Source: Chenopodium formosanum (Eukaryota > Streptophyta > Magnoliopsida > Caryophyllales > Amaranthaceae). From it: 64,000 nucleotides of DNA. A program made the position numbers and the translations under genes. Below the pieces are notes generated by a model. That model had not been told where the DNA came from, did no database searches, and worked only from the letters and a program-made list of their open reading frames with translations. Numbering within the stretch: the stretch's first letter is position 1; each line of letters opens with the position of its first letter. This document shows, one piece after another, positions 1 to 10,679 of this stretch. The stretch spans positions 24,260,001 to 24,324,000 of the forward strand of contig CM044877.1 of the NCBI GenBank assembly GCA_024500155.1, read 5' to 3'.

Positions 1-394
1 TTATATGACATTATCATAAATAAATTAATAATTTTGTCATTATTATGGGATCTATATGTAATTAATGGTAATTAGATAAATTTGTTGATTTATTTACGAA
101 AATTTCATGAACACTATGAGAAACTGTGGAAAGCCTAGCAACTACCTTAGCATGTTATGACATGGTCCGATCGAACAACGGTTTGTTAAGGTTTGGTAGT
201 GTTTCATTACATTCATATGCTCGAAATAAATTGATCAAACAAAGAATTTTATGCATTGACATGGTAGTACATTTGTCAAATCCATATCAATAATTGGGAC
301 TTCACAACAATCTATTATATATTTTAATCACCATTAATAAGAAAAAAATAAATAAATAAACAGCTCTTTTAGAAAAAATAGAATTAAAATTTGT
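1..394. other. AT-rich intergenic DNA, nothing identified
   Basis: Low-complexity AT-rich sequence without a convincing ORF, terminal repeat or RNA signature on either strand. Confidence 0.5.
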
Positions 395-1220
395 GGTTTG
401 GGTCGCACCAATAACGTGAGAGTGTAACTGTTCAACTCCACCACTTTCAATACACCAAGCAGGTTCCATCCACCTCAAACCATATGCCAATTAGGGGAGT
501 ATCCCCTTAGCCTTATATAGTGGTGGTAACACTTGAATTATTTCAATGTGGGATTCGATATCACTACACTCCCCCTTTAGGGTTTGTTTTTCTTTTTTTT
601 AATGTAGGACAAAAGAATGCTCACACGTGGGTTGTTCATGGGATCAACACTCCCCATCACATGTGAGTTGTCCATAATTTTTTGCCTAGTATATTTTTTG
701 GTCCTTTAATATTGTATCAGAGGCAACATGTGATATAGAGGTCACGGGTTTGATTCTCATCCACCATTCCTTTTAAAGTGGAATATTTCGCACAGGGTAT
801 GTGGGAGGCCCGTGTTGCATCCATATTTCAAGTCCAAAGGGCTTTTATGTGAGGGGGTGTGATAGAGCATAAAACATAATTCTAGGCCTCAATTATTAGT
901 TTAATTTTTTGGTTAAAGTGGTCTTTTCACATGCTATTAGAGCCAGATTAGATTGTGTTGTGATCTAGGCCAATATTATGGACAACTCACATGTCAGGGA
1001 GAGTGTTGAGCTCATGAGAAAACCCACACGTGAGTGATGTGTTGTCCCACATTGAAAGAGTATAAAAGTGATGGAAAGTGTATCTCACAATGAAGAAACA
1101 AGAAAGTTGTGTCCACTTTATAAGGCTAAGGGGCTATTCCCCTCATAGACATATGCGTGGAACCTCCTTGGTTGTGTAAAGTGGATAGTTGTGAAGACTG
1201 TGGCCCAGACCCGTTTATCA
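395..1220. repeat. Long imperfect inverted repeat with TRIM-like primer-site words in the middle
   Basis: The left arm (about 395-695) reappears reverse-complemented at about 957-1220. Matching blocks include CCCCTTAGCCTTATA against TATAAGGCTAAGGGG, CAATGTGGGA against TCCCACATTG, and CACACGTGGGTT against AACCCACACGTG. Between the arms are two words resembling the initiator-Met primer site of plant LTR elements, TTGTATCAGAGGC at about 712 and GCTATTAGAGCC at about 933, and a B-box-like GGGTTTGATTCTC at about 746. Two short non-autonomous LTR (TRIM-like) copies lying in inverse orientation would explain this. A fold-back element is the alternative. I found no clean TSD. Confidence 0.55.
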
Positions 1221-1479
1221 CTATATCATATCCCCTTCCTTTCTAAACAGTCTTATCCTCATACTACATATACTCTATTATATATTTAATTTTATGTACC
1301 TTTCTTCTATTTATTGTAATATAATGTTACTGTTAAATTGATGCTTTTTTATATAGCAAAAAAAGAAGGAAAGAAAGGAATTATACGTTCATTAAAGAGA
1401 GCGTAAAAATAAATCTCTCCCGCGATCAACTTTCCCCTCCCTTAATCCTTTATCCAACAAGAGAATTTACCCTCCTTAC

Positions 1480-1501
1480 TTCTCTCTCTCTCTCTCTCTC
1501 T
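1480..1501. repeat. (CT)n microsatellite
   Basis: An uninterrupted CT dinucleotide tract of about 20 bases, followed by a pyrimidine-rich stretch. Confidence 0.9.
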
Positions 1502-1546
1502 TTTTCCCTCCATTTCCTTCTATCCAAAAAAGTATAAACTCCCTAA

Positions 1547-1881
1547 GAGCATCTCCAATGGCAAGATACAATGCTATTGTAGCTTGCTTTTCCACATCAA
1601 TTTTTAAACTACAACACTTTTTAGCAACAAAAAGTTCCAATGGTAAGCTATAACATCTTGTAATTTGAAAAACATAAAATTTTAAAAAATAAAAAATAAT
1701 TGTACACATTTTATAATATGAGTGGAGTTTATTTATCTATTTTTTAATCAAGCAAATAGCTTGTTTGGGCTACAGTAGCTTGGATGGTGCTCAATTTTTT
1801 GTTCTCCAATGGTAAGCATGTACCTAGCAACTTTATTTATATTGCAAGTAAGTCCTTACAATTGATCCATTGGAGATGCTC
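1547..1881. mobile_element. Tourist-type (PIF/Harbinger) MITE, 335 bp
   Basis: The ends are perfect inverted repeats, GAGCATCTCCAATGG on the left and CCATTGGAGATGCTC on the right. Both are flanked by the trinucleotide TAA (1544-1546 and 1882-1884), the 3-bp TSD expected for PIF/Harbinger derivatives. An internal CTCCAATGGTAAGC block repeats terminal sequence. There is no coding capacity. Terminal repeat and TSD are seen directly; the superfamily follows from the TSD type. Confidence 0.85.
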
Positions 1882-1884
1882 TAA

Positions 1885-2428
1885 TTCAACTTGATTAATT
1901 TGAACTCCTCATGATATACACCATGTGTATTGAAATTAATTCCCAATTTCCTATAAGCAGTTATACATGAATGGAGAATCGGATATTACCATTTTTAAAG
2001 AATTCAAAAATATCATTTTTGAAGAGTCTTGAGCAAAAAGTAATATAGTGGCCCAAATACCCCGTGAGGCCATGATAAGTTGTATGGAGTAACGTACTTA
2101 ACAAGGAGATAGTTAACAATTTTCCTTTTACCAGGGGAGCTCATCACGCCGCGCGCGACATAATTAGTCTAGGAGAGTTATGCGCTCGGACCTCATAGAT
2201 TACAGACTTTTAATTGCTATATAACGATAGTGTAAAATCAAAAAAATAATAAGTGCGTACTTCCTAGATTACAACATTTTCTAGCTACGTTGTTCTTTAC
2301 GTCAAAATTGCTCTTATAAAAATGATAGGAAGATAGTTGTTAAGAGTATTAAGTGATGCATGTTGTTGTGGTTTCTTCTTTTGTCTATTCTTTCATCCTA
2401 CTCATTTTCTTTTGAGCCTTTTCTTTTC
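1885..2428. other. AT-rich spacer, nothing identified
   Basis: No ORF, terminal repeat or RNA signature that I can support. A short GC-rich word (GCCGCGCGCGAC) sits at about 2147-2158 without recognisable context. Confidence 0.45.
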
Positions 2429-2564
2429 ACCATTAGCTGTTAAAATTAATAGACAGAAGATTGGAATACTCTATATAGCCATTTCATGTGCACTAAAACA
2501 AAATTTATATACTTAATTTGTATGTTAATAAAAAATTTCATAAGCTTAGAATTATCACAAACTC
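2429..2564. repeat. Left flank of the copia insertion; one half of a duplicated segment
   Basis: Nearly identical to 12929-13067. The match resumes after the copia element at 7601, so this piece and 7596-7965 form one filled copy of the segment at 12929-13445. Confidence 0.85.
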
Positions 2565-2733
2565 TATTAGAGTTTGGTTTGTTATATTTATGTTAATATT
2601 GTATATTTGGCAAATCTATCTTGTTAGGAGTTTTAGGCAAGTTAGATATTCTATTGTATTGAGTATATATATTTGTGATTAATAGAATACAGAAGGCTAA
2701 GCCGTTTTCTCCACATCTTTCTCCACTTTAACA
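2565..2733 (+). repeat. 5' LTR of the copia element
   Basis: 169 bp. It begins TATTAGAG and ends TTTAACA, so the terminal dinucleotides are TA...CA instead of TG...CA. The 3' LTR begins the same way. Confidence 0.95.
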
Positions 2734-2745
2734 TGTTATCAGGCC
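2734..2745 (+). other. Primer binding site, initiator-Met type, degenerate
   Basis: TGTTATCAGGCC directly abuts the LTR and matches the usual TGGTATCAGAGC at 9 of 12 positions. The usual copia primer is the 3' end of initiator-Met tRNA. Confidence 0.8.
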
Positions 2746-3754
2746 TCTCTAATTTTTAGAGAATTTTTACGATCTTGGTTTGTTCTTGATTTATTTCCGC
2801 GTATTGTTCTTGAATTACTTCCGCAAATTTCGTTGTTTAATTGTGAGATTAGGGCTTCGTTCTTAATTTTTTTTTTTTTTTTACACTCAAAATTATTTTG
2901 GGTGGAAATTAGGGATCACAATTCCCAATTTCTGTTTGGTTTGGTTTGGTGCGCATCCATAGTGCGTGCTGTGTGGAGTGCAGCGAGTGTTTGTTGCGTT
3001 TCATTGTGTTGGTGTAGGTGCTACGTGGGTGCGCCACTATTGTGGTGTGCTGCTGCCGTGGTGCCTTGGTGTGTTGTCCTTGTGCGGTGCTCAGAGTAGG
3101 GTGCTGTTGTGGTTTGTGCGCGCGAGGTGGAGGTAGTCCGTGGCTGCTTCTGTGTATGTTGCGTGTGCTATTGCTGTCCCAAGTTTGTAAGTTTGTTTCA
3201 AGTGCTTCTTGCCCTTGTTTGTTGCGCAAGTGAGGTGTTGTAGTGTTGCTTGTGTTGCATTGTTGGTGTGTGCTACTTCTGTGTGAGCGGCGAGCGCTAT
3301 TGGTTTCGGTTTAGTTTGGTTTCTTTCAAGTGCGTGTTGTACTTGTTGGTTTGGGTTTGGTGCAACATATTGGTTTATTCATTGCATCGTTGAGGTTAGT
3401 ACTTACTATTTTTTTTTACTCAAAGGAATAAAATAGTAAGTGCATTATTGTAATATATCCTTTTTTTTAAGAGGATATTAAGTTTGGGGTTCATATTAGA
3501 GTTTGGGTGATTATTTTCTTATTCGACGTTCTGCCATTTTCTATTGTGATTTGCAATAGTTACGTTTGGTAAATTTCTTTTGGTGATTTTGGTAGTGCAA
3601 TTTGGTGGTTTTGGTGATATTTGTGCACTTCTTTGGGAATCACGTGTGTTGGTTTTATACTGTGGTGGTACATTTCTTGGTGCTCTATTGTGTTTACTGG
3701 TTTTTGCTAGAGTTTGGTTGGTGTGTTGCTTGAGCCGTTTGGTGTTCTCTTTCA
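2746..3754 (+). other. Copia leader and missing-gag region
   Basis: About 1 kb of unusual G+T-rich sequence. The short ORFs in it give low-complexity Cys/Val/Trp-rich or Thr/Gln-rich peptides without gag-like or CCHC motifs. Normally gag would occupy this place. Either gag was deleted or it was replaced by a simple-sequence leader. Confidence 0.6.
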
Positions 3755-4216
3755 ATGGGAGCTCAATCTAACCGTCTATTTGAGCGTCTTACTGACGCAG
3801 ATCGTAGGAGTGTTCCTACTATCACTGATGAGCAATGGAAGGAACTTCTGTCTGTCGTTCAGTGCTCGAGTTCTTCGTCTATTCGCACCTATAATTTTGT
3901 CGATTGGTTATTTGATACTGGAGCTTCAAATCACATGTCTGGTAATATTGATTTATTTACAAATTTATGTGATATTTCGTCTCCAATTGGTTTGCCTAAT
4001 GGGAAGAGCACTACCGCTACCAAAGAAGGGAGAGTAATTCTATCTGATAATTTAAATCTTGATAATGTTCTTTATGTTCCTGCTCTTAAATGCAACTTGT
4101 TGTCTGTGTCTCAATTGTTAGAAAAACAATCATATTCTGTTATGTTCACTGACAAGCTATGCATTATTCAGGACTGCAGTTTGAGTAACCTGATTGGAGC
4201 AGGGGGGGCAGTGTGA
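3755..4216 (+). pseudogene. Copia polyprotein, end of gag plus aspartic protease
   Basis: The 153-residue frame begins with a stretch resembling the acidic linker that normally follows the gag zinc knuckle (TDEQWKELL at about residues 25-33). It continues into the retropepsin domain with active site DTGASNHM near residues 52-59 and a downstream NVLYVPALKCNLLSVSQL block typical of copia proteases. The frame then closes before the integrase domain, where a frameshift is needed to continue. The N-terminal Met falls next to where gag should be, so it is probably not a native start. Confidence 0.85.
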
Positions 4217-5871
4217 TGGGGTTTATATTTTTCGTCCGGTTCGTGCTCGGAATCCTCAGGCAAACAAAGTGGTGATTTCAGATGCGGGTTTGTTATGGCA
4301 CAAACGTCTTGGTCATCCGTCGATGCAAGTGGTTAGTTCTCTTCCGGGAGTTTCTAGTAGTACTCATGGTCATAGTATTGTTTCTGGTTGTGCGTTTGAT
4401 TGTGATATTTGTTTTATGGGGAAGCAATTCACCCCGCAACACTTTTCCTTTGAGTACAAATCGAGCATCTGGTATTTTTGACTTGATGCATTGTGATATT
4501 TGGGGTCCGAATAAGATTTTGTCTTGTTGTGATGCTCGGTATTTTCTTACCATTGTTGATGATTTTTCGCGTTCTACTTGGGTGTTCTTAATGGTTGTTA
4601 AATATGAAGCTGCTCAGTTAGTTCGTGAGTTTTGTGCTATGGCTAAGACTCAATTTGGCCGTAAGGTCAAGGTGGTTCGTAGTGATAATGGTCAGGAGTT
4701 TCTCAGTTTGAGTTCTTTCTTTTCTAAGAAAGGCATCTTGCATCAAACGTCGTGTGTTGACACGGCTCGGCAAAATGGTCGAGTTGAACGTAAACATCGT
4801 CACATTTTAAATGTGGCTCGTGCTCTTCGGTCTCAGGCAAAGTTGCCTAAGTATATTTGGGGAGAGTGTGTTATGGCAGTTGTTCATTTGATTAACAAGA
4901 CTCCGACTCCTGTACTCAAGGGTAAGACCCCCCCATGAATTATTGTTTGGTCAAGTTCCATATTTTGATAGTGTGCGTGTATTTGGTTGTCTTGCTTATG
5001 CCGCAAATCGTCCTCGGATTAAAGATAAGTTTGATTCGCGTGTTCCCGAAAGTGTATTTTTGTGGGGTATCCTCACGGAAAGAAGGGTTGGCGTCTTTAT
5101 GATTTAGAGACGAATGAATTTTTTGTGAGTCGGGATGTTCAGTTTTTCGAAGATAAGTTTCCGTATCTTGAGTCACTTCCCGATAAGCGAAGATTATTGT
5201 GGGAAAATTATTTTTCTCAACCTCCGATATGGGAAGATGATGAGGGGGGTGATTACATGTTTCACGGTGCAAATTTGGAGGGGGAGTCGCAAATTTCATA
5301 TTACTCCGCAACCGGGTTGCGGGGAAAGCAGCCTAGCCGCAACCAGGCAGGGGACTGTTCTGTCCAGCCCCCTACTACCCAGCCAGCGCCCGCAGGAAGG
5401 CAGCTGGCCTCCTCACCCCTCGCCACTGGCCAGCCCACTGGAAAACCAGCGCCTGCTGGCCAGACTAGTGGATGCTCTGTTCTACCGCAACATCACAGCA
5501 GCGCCCAGCCAGCCAGTGCTGGGCAGTCCACCACGACCACCGCTGTTGGGCAGTCTGTACCCCATTCAGCGGCTGCCCGGCAGTCGGTGGTGGCTAATGA
5601 TGGTAGTTCACCATCTTTTTGTTCGTTTGATGATGGTTTTCGGCTGAGCACTGTTGTTGAACAAGAAATCGTCGACGAAAATATTTTGAATAATCCAGAA
5701 TGCTTGAGGGGGAGTTCGTCGGATAATTTGGGACGTGGTCATCGTGAAAAACGTCCTCCTTCGTGGCATCAAAATTATGTCACTCACACTATCATTACCA
5801 AAATATGGACCCATCTACATCAACTGTCGTTCCTCCTCAATCACATTCCTAAGGTAAACCTTTCCCTATAG
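4194..5871 (+). pseudogene. Copia integrase region (GAG-pre-integrase, rve core, C-terminal part), frameshifted
   Basis: The pre-integrase zinc-binding block is read at about 4290-4430 (LWHKRLGHPS, then CDICFMGK). After a frameshift near 4460 the catalytic core follows (about 4460-4938), with acidic residues in CDIWG, VRSDNGQEF and QNGRVERKHR, i.e. the D-D-E triad. A C-run near 4926-4933 adds a frameshift inside the usual GKTPHELL stretch. The C-terminal GYPHGKKGWRLYDLE block resumes at about 5065. It leads into a Pro/Ala/Gln-rich low-complexity linker to 5871. Three frames are needed, so no functional integrase can be made. Confidence 0.88.
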
Positions 5872-5914
5872 CTTGTCATGTTGAATATAATCGTTTTTCT
5901 AACAGACACAGGTG

Positions 5915-7421
5915 TTTTCTGGCGACGATCACTAAGGGAACGGAACTGTCTTCTTTCAAAGAGGCGGTTAAAGACGTCGGTTGGCGTAAGGCTATGCAAG
6001 ATGAGATTGATTCTCTAGAACGCAATGGCACATGGACCATTGTGGATCTTCCTCCAGGATAGAGGGCCATTGGTTGTGGTTAGGTGTACAAAATCAAGTA
6101 CACAGACAAGTCAAAGATGGAACGTCTCAAGGCTCGTTTGGTTGTTCGTGGCAACCGTCAGGTTGAAGGTGTTGATTTTAATGAGACGTTCGCTCCAGTT
6201 GCAAAGATGACTACGGTACGTGTTTTGTTGTTTGTTGCAGTTTCTTTGAATTGGGAGTTACATCAGATGGATGTTCATAATGCTTTTCTTCATGGTTATT
6301 TGGAAGAAGAAGTATATATGCAATTACCTCCAGGGTACGGTACTCCGACACCTGGCAAAGTTTGCAGGTTGGACAAATCTTTATACGGCTTGAAACAAAC
6401 CCCGAGACAGTGGTTTGCAAAACTGTCAAGTGCTCTGCGAGGTTTTGGGTTTAAAAACTCATATGCTGATTACTCTCTATTTAGCTATGTACAGGGTAGT
6501 GTCTCTTTACATGTTCTTGTATATGTCGATGACTTGATAATTACAGGCAACTCTCATGATGCCATTGTTCGTTTTAAAGCCTATTTGAGCAAATGCTTCT
6601 ATATGAAGGATTTGGGTTTGCTTAAGTATTACTTGGGCATTGAGTTTGCTCGGAGTCCAGCGGGCATCTTTCTTTCACAACAAAAGTATGCTCTTGATAT
6701 TTTGACTGAGGCAGGAATGTTGGGTTGTAAACCCATTAATACTCCAATAGAGCAGAATCATCGTCTTGCACATGCTTCCGGTGAGCCGTTTGCTCATCTA
6801 GAACAGTATTGTCGTTTGGTTGGTCGTTTAGTTTACTTGTCGGTCACTCGACCGGAGTTGAGTTATTCAGTACATGTTTTGGCACAGTTTTTTAGTGTTC
6901 CACATGTTTCTCATTGGGATGCGACCTACGACGAATTTACGCTTGACGGCGTTTGTGATAGTGATTGGGCGGCGTGCCCATTGAGTCGGCGTTCCTTGTC
7001 AGGTTATTTTGTTTTCTTAGGTCGTTCCCCTGTTTCTTGGAAGACTAAGAAACAACCAACTGTAGCCACATCCTCATCTGAAGCGGAATACAGGTCTATG
7101 TCCCTCACTGCTCGTGAGTTGAAATGGTTGAAAATGTTGTTGTTTATTCTTGGTGTTAAGCATTCAAAGCCTATGCAGTTGTTTTGTGATAATCAGTCGG
7201 CTTTGCATATAGATAAGAATCCGGTGTTTCATGAACGTACGAAGCATATTGAGGTAGACTGTCATTTTGTTCGTGATGAGTTGATAAACGGTAATATTTC
7301 TACCTCATATGTTCCGACAGGTCATCAGTTAGCAGATATTCTCACCAAGGCTCTTGGACGTCAACAATTTGGTTTTCTCTTATGCAAGTTGGGCATTCGT
7401 GATTTACATGCTCCAAATTGA
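5915..7421 (+). pseudogene. Copia reverse transcriptase and RNase H
   Basis: The RT begins with the FKEAV...W..AM..EIDSLERNGTW block near 5955. Two in-frame TAG codons follow (6061-6063 and about 6082-6084), in the place of Lys and of the conserved Lys-Trp pair. From 6087 one open frame runs to 7421. It includes QMDVHNAFLHG, the catalytic YVDDLIITG at about 6522, and an RNase H with CDSDWA, SSSEAEYR and FCDNQSALHI, ending ADILTKALG before the stop. The stop lies just before the polypurine tract, as in most copia elements. The TAG codons show the copy is inactive. Confidence 0.95.
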
Positions 7422-7428
7422 GGGGGAG
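7420..7428 (+). other. Copia polypurine tract
   Basis: GAGGGGGAG immediately precedes the 3' LTR, the normal plus-strand priming site. Confidence 0.92.
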
Positions 7429-7595
7429 TATTAGAGTTTGGTTTGTTATATTTATGTTAATATTGTATATTTGGCAAGTCTATCTTGTTAGGAGTTTTAG
7501 GCAAGTTAGGTATTCTATTGTATTGAGTATATGATTGTGATTAATAGAATACAGAAGGCTAAGCCGTTTTCTCCACATCTTTCTCCACTTTAACA
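7429..7595 (+). repeat. 3' LTR of the copia element
   Basis: 167 bp, starts TATTAGAG and ends TTTAACA. It is followed by the TSD AACTC. Confidence 0.95.
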
Positions 7596-7965
7596 AACTC
7601 AATCATTCCTATCCATTTCTCCGTATCCAATCAATAGGATATGTACACATTATGCTTAATAACGTTTAATAAACATAAACAAACTTAAATTCTAAAATAT
7701 GATTCTAAACCCTTTAAAAATCTATGAATCCGTAAGTTCACCTTCCATAACACGCAGTTTAAATCCACCTATCCACATTGAGTTTTCATCATTGTTGGGT
7801 ATTTGTATTTTACACATGTCTCAAACCTCCTCAGCATTATCTCTGGTGTCTCAGCTACCTAAAGAATCAAACATGAAAGGAATTATAATATGTGAAGAGC
7901 AACTGAAAGTATGTATCATAAAAAAAAGATTACCTTTTACATAAGATACTCATCCAAAAACAAAG
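7596..7965. repeat. Right flank of the copia insertion, second half of the duplicated segment
   Basis: Matches 13063-13440 almost base for base with small indels. No coding capacity is convincing; the 81-codon frame at 7699 is not conserved in the other copy. Confidence 0.8.
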
Positions 7966-9223
7966 GGGAATTCCAAGTTAATCTTCATGATTGACAAACT
8001 TTGTCAATCTAAAGGCATTTATGGTTTTCAACCGATTAAGTTGAGGACATGATTGTAAAATCCGCATGCTCAGTTGGATTACTTCCCTTGACTAAGCATA
8101 CAAGTAAGCAAAGGCTCGCATATTTGGACTTCATGGGTTATAACATCCGTTAAATGGCATTAGTCAACAACAGTTTGAAAAAATTACATGTTGCAATATT
8201 GTTTCAGTATTGGGCATACATATGGTAGAATTTGATTTGGGACAAATGAGGCATCTGATTTAATGAAAAAAACTATTAAGTAAAATTGTAATATTACTTT
8301 GTTGATAAATTTGTTAGAAAAGTACTTATATGTTCACTTTTTTGTGAAGAAGGACCTTATATGTTCAAAGTGGTGAACAAAGGCCTTATAAGTCACTTTT
8401 GTTGTAAGGAGGGACCTTGACATCGGAATATAGCTATTGACTTTTACTTTTTCGGTGTTGATCATCACTTACGTGGCACGTGATGTTTTGAAAAGGCCAT
8501 TTTCGTTCATTTTTTCCCCATGTTTTCAAATTTTCTATCTTACTATCCCCAAATTTTCTCTCGAAATCTCTTCTCTTTCCTTAAAATCAAGAGAAAAAAA
8601 GAAGGAAAAGACATTTTTAAAACATCACGCGCATATTACATGATGGTCAATGCCGGAAAAGTGTAGTCAGCGTTTGTTCTACACAAATAATTTAATTTAT
8701 CACAATATTTATAATTGAGATTAAAATTGTAAAATTGCAAAATTGAAAAAAAAAAAAAAAAAAAAAGAGGGAAACATAGAGAAAATAAACCTTTTTGTGG
8801 CAAATTCAATGAAAGTATGAAACTGAACAATACAAAATTTGGCCAAATTGTCTTATAAAATTATGAAATCAACTCAATTGCGGTGTAATTCAAATAGAGA
8901 AATACTTTGTAGATAGGAAGGAAATCAACTCAATTGCGGTGTAACTGTGTAATTAAGGATGTATAATTCAAATAAATTAGAAAATTTGGAATCAAAATAA
9001 ATTTTAGACATAAAAAATGGGGAATAGGAAGATAATTTCCAATTTATAAATTATAATGATTATCATTTGGGATGAGAGTTGGAAACTGAAATTTTCAGTA
9101 ACTATTATTGGAGGCTCTATCAAGATTCATAATAAGCGTTGTAAGAGTACATTTATCCAAGGGAATAGGAAAGTGTATGATGAAAGCACGAATGAAAATG
9201 TTTCATTCAAAGTAATCTGTCTA
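7966..9223. other. AT-rich spacer with small local duplications
   Basis: No gene recognised. A GTGAA/GGACCTTATATGTTCA theme repeats imperfectly around 8330-8420. A GAAATCAACTCAATTGCGGTGTAA block occurs twice (about 8866 and 8922). A poly(A) run lies at about 8745-8766. Confidence 0.5.
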
Positions 9224-9538
9224 TCTATAACTATATACTAAAGGCGAAACCAAAGATGACACGTGTCGTCTATTGGTTAAAAAATTTCTCGCAAAAATTT
9301 TTTTTTTTCCTTTTTTGTCAAAAAATCTTCATAGAGAATATTTAATACATGTAATATAATATATTCATTCCTTTTTACAAAAATCATTTTTCTTCAAAAA
9401 AAAAAATTTAAAATATTTTTTCCTTCCTAAACGATCATTATTCTTCCTTATATATTATATACTAAAATATTATTTCATTATCTGATATGTTAAGTATCTT
9501 TAATTATTTTATATATATCTTTATCTAATAATCTATAA
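9224..9538 (+). mobile_element. Truncated 5' end of a Helitron
   Basis: Starts TC after an A and shares its first ~50 bases (TATAACTATATACTA, GGCGAAACCAAAGATGACAC) with the complete Helitron directly downstream. It lacks a 3' hairpin and CTAG end of its own. Either a tandem 5'-end duplication or an older copy interrupted by the second. Confidence 0.6.
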
Positions 9539-10160
9539 TCTATAACTATATACTACAGGCGAAACCAAAGATGACACGTGTCGTCTGTTGGTTAAAAAGA
9601 TTTTTTATTTTATTAAACATATTATCATAATTTTTTCGTGTTTTATTTTAGTAAATATTAGAAATAATAAGAATATAAATATATCGCAGTTAAATTTTTC
9701 ATGTGGTTTATATTAATTTTTGACAATTTTACTTTTGAAATTAAGGGTCTGTTCATATTTACTGAACTGAACTGATTGGAGCTGAATTGAACTGAACTGA
9801 ACGGAGCTGAACTGAACTGAACTGAACTAAGTTGAAATGAATATTTTATGAGAGAGGGAAATTAAGAGCTGAACTAAACTGAACTGAACTGATTGGAGCT
9901 GAACTGAACTGAACTGAAGTGATTGGAGCTTAACTGAACTGAACTGAACTGATTGGAGCTGAGCTGAACTGAACTGAACTGAACTGAACTGAACTGAACT
10001 GATTGGAGCTGAACTGAACTGAATTGAACTGAAAAAAAGTAAATATGAACAGGCCCTAAATACGAATTATTATGTTACACACACTAACTATAATTATAAT
10101 TATAGTGTCACACCAATAATAAATTGAAAATTACCGTGCGTGGCACGGGAACTAACCTAG
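9539..10160 (+). mobile_element. Non-autonomous Helitron carrying a nested MITE
   Basis: The 5' end is TC preceded by A. The 3' end is CTAG followed by T, with a hairpin CCGTGC-GTG-GCACGG about 10 bases upstream of it. Insertion between A and T without TSD, the TC start and the hairpin-CTRR end define Helitrons. About half the length is the MITE at 9745-10056. No Rep/helicase coding is present. Confidence 0.82.
9745..10056. mobile_element. Tourist-type MITE filled with GAACT tandem repeats
   Basis: Terminal inverted repeats GGGTCTGTTCATATTTACT and AGTAAATATGAACAGGCCC differ at one position and are flanked by TAA on both sides. The interior is almost entirely a degenerate TGAACTGAACTGATTGGAGC minisatellite built from the pentamer GAACT. 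GGGYCTGTT termini with a TAA TSD point to PIF/Harbinger. Confidence 0.82.
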
Positions 10161-10679
10161 TATAAAAATATATAAAAATATGTAACTAAAAATGGACATT
10201 AGGGAAATGCCACATGCCACTTAATATGACTTGCAAAAGTTCCAACTTAAACAGCCAATTTCAAAAGCCATTATAAACAACCAAACATTCCAGTTGGTCA
10301 AACAAGCCAAGTGAACCAGCCAACCGCCAACTGCCAACAGCCATTTGCCAAACAAGGCCATAGTCTTTGTGATTTTTTTTTTAACGAACATTATAAAAGC
10401 TACTTCCTTCGTTTTTTAATAGTTGTAACACATGAAAAGTGGGGTTCACATAGTGTAATGCACTTTAAAATGGGATGAGAGGTTTTTTAGAATATAAATT
10501 AGTAGGCCTTGTGATTTTTTTTTTTTTTTTGGTGTATCATCAGGTTCACCATTTGGGCTAATGCGGATTCAGGAATCCAGTCCGTATGTTAATAAAAAAA
10601 AATCAATTGGTACCATATGTTAATAAGTGTTACTTTCGCCGTATTTTAATGAAGGTTACACTTACCATTTTATAGCTAT
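10161..10679. other. AT-rich spacer, nothing identified
   Basis: Contains short A/T runs and an AGCCAA-rich patch around 10250-10350; no gene or element end is evident. Confidence 0.4.

Larger units (their letters stand above)
2565..7595 (+). mobile_element. Ty1/copia LTR retrotransposon, complete ends, decayed coding region (5.0 kb)
   Basis: Two near-identical short LTRs (2565-2733, 7429-7595) are flanked by the 5-bp TSD AACTC (2560-2564 and 7596-7600). An iMet-type primer site follows the left LTR and a GAGGGGGAG polypurine tract precedes the right one. The internal order protease, integrase, RT, RNase H is that of Ty1/copia. LTRs differ by about three substitutions and a 2-bp indel, so the insertion is recent. 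Nevertheless the reading frame is broken several times and no nucleocapsid (CCHC) or gag core is recognisable, so the copy must have moved with proteins supplied in trans, or decayed since. The paralogous empty site at about 13067 confirms the boundaries. Confidence 0.96.

Noticed and set aside
740..765. tRNA gene
   Set aside because: Only a B-box-like word is present; no A box or cloverleaf stems at the right spacing.
2833..3233. Overlapping ORFs of 71-106 codons in the copia leader
   Set aside because: Low-complexity peptides from G+T-rich sequence on both strands; no domain, and they lie where gag should be.
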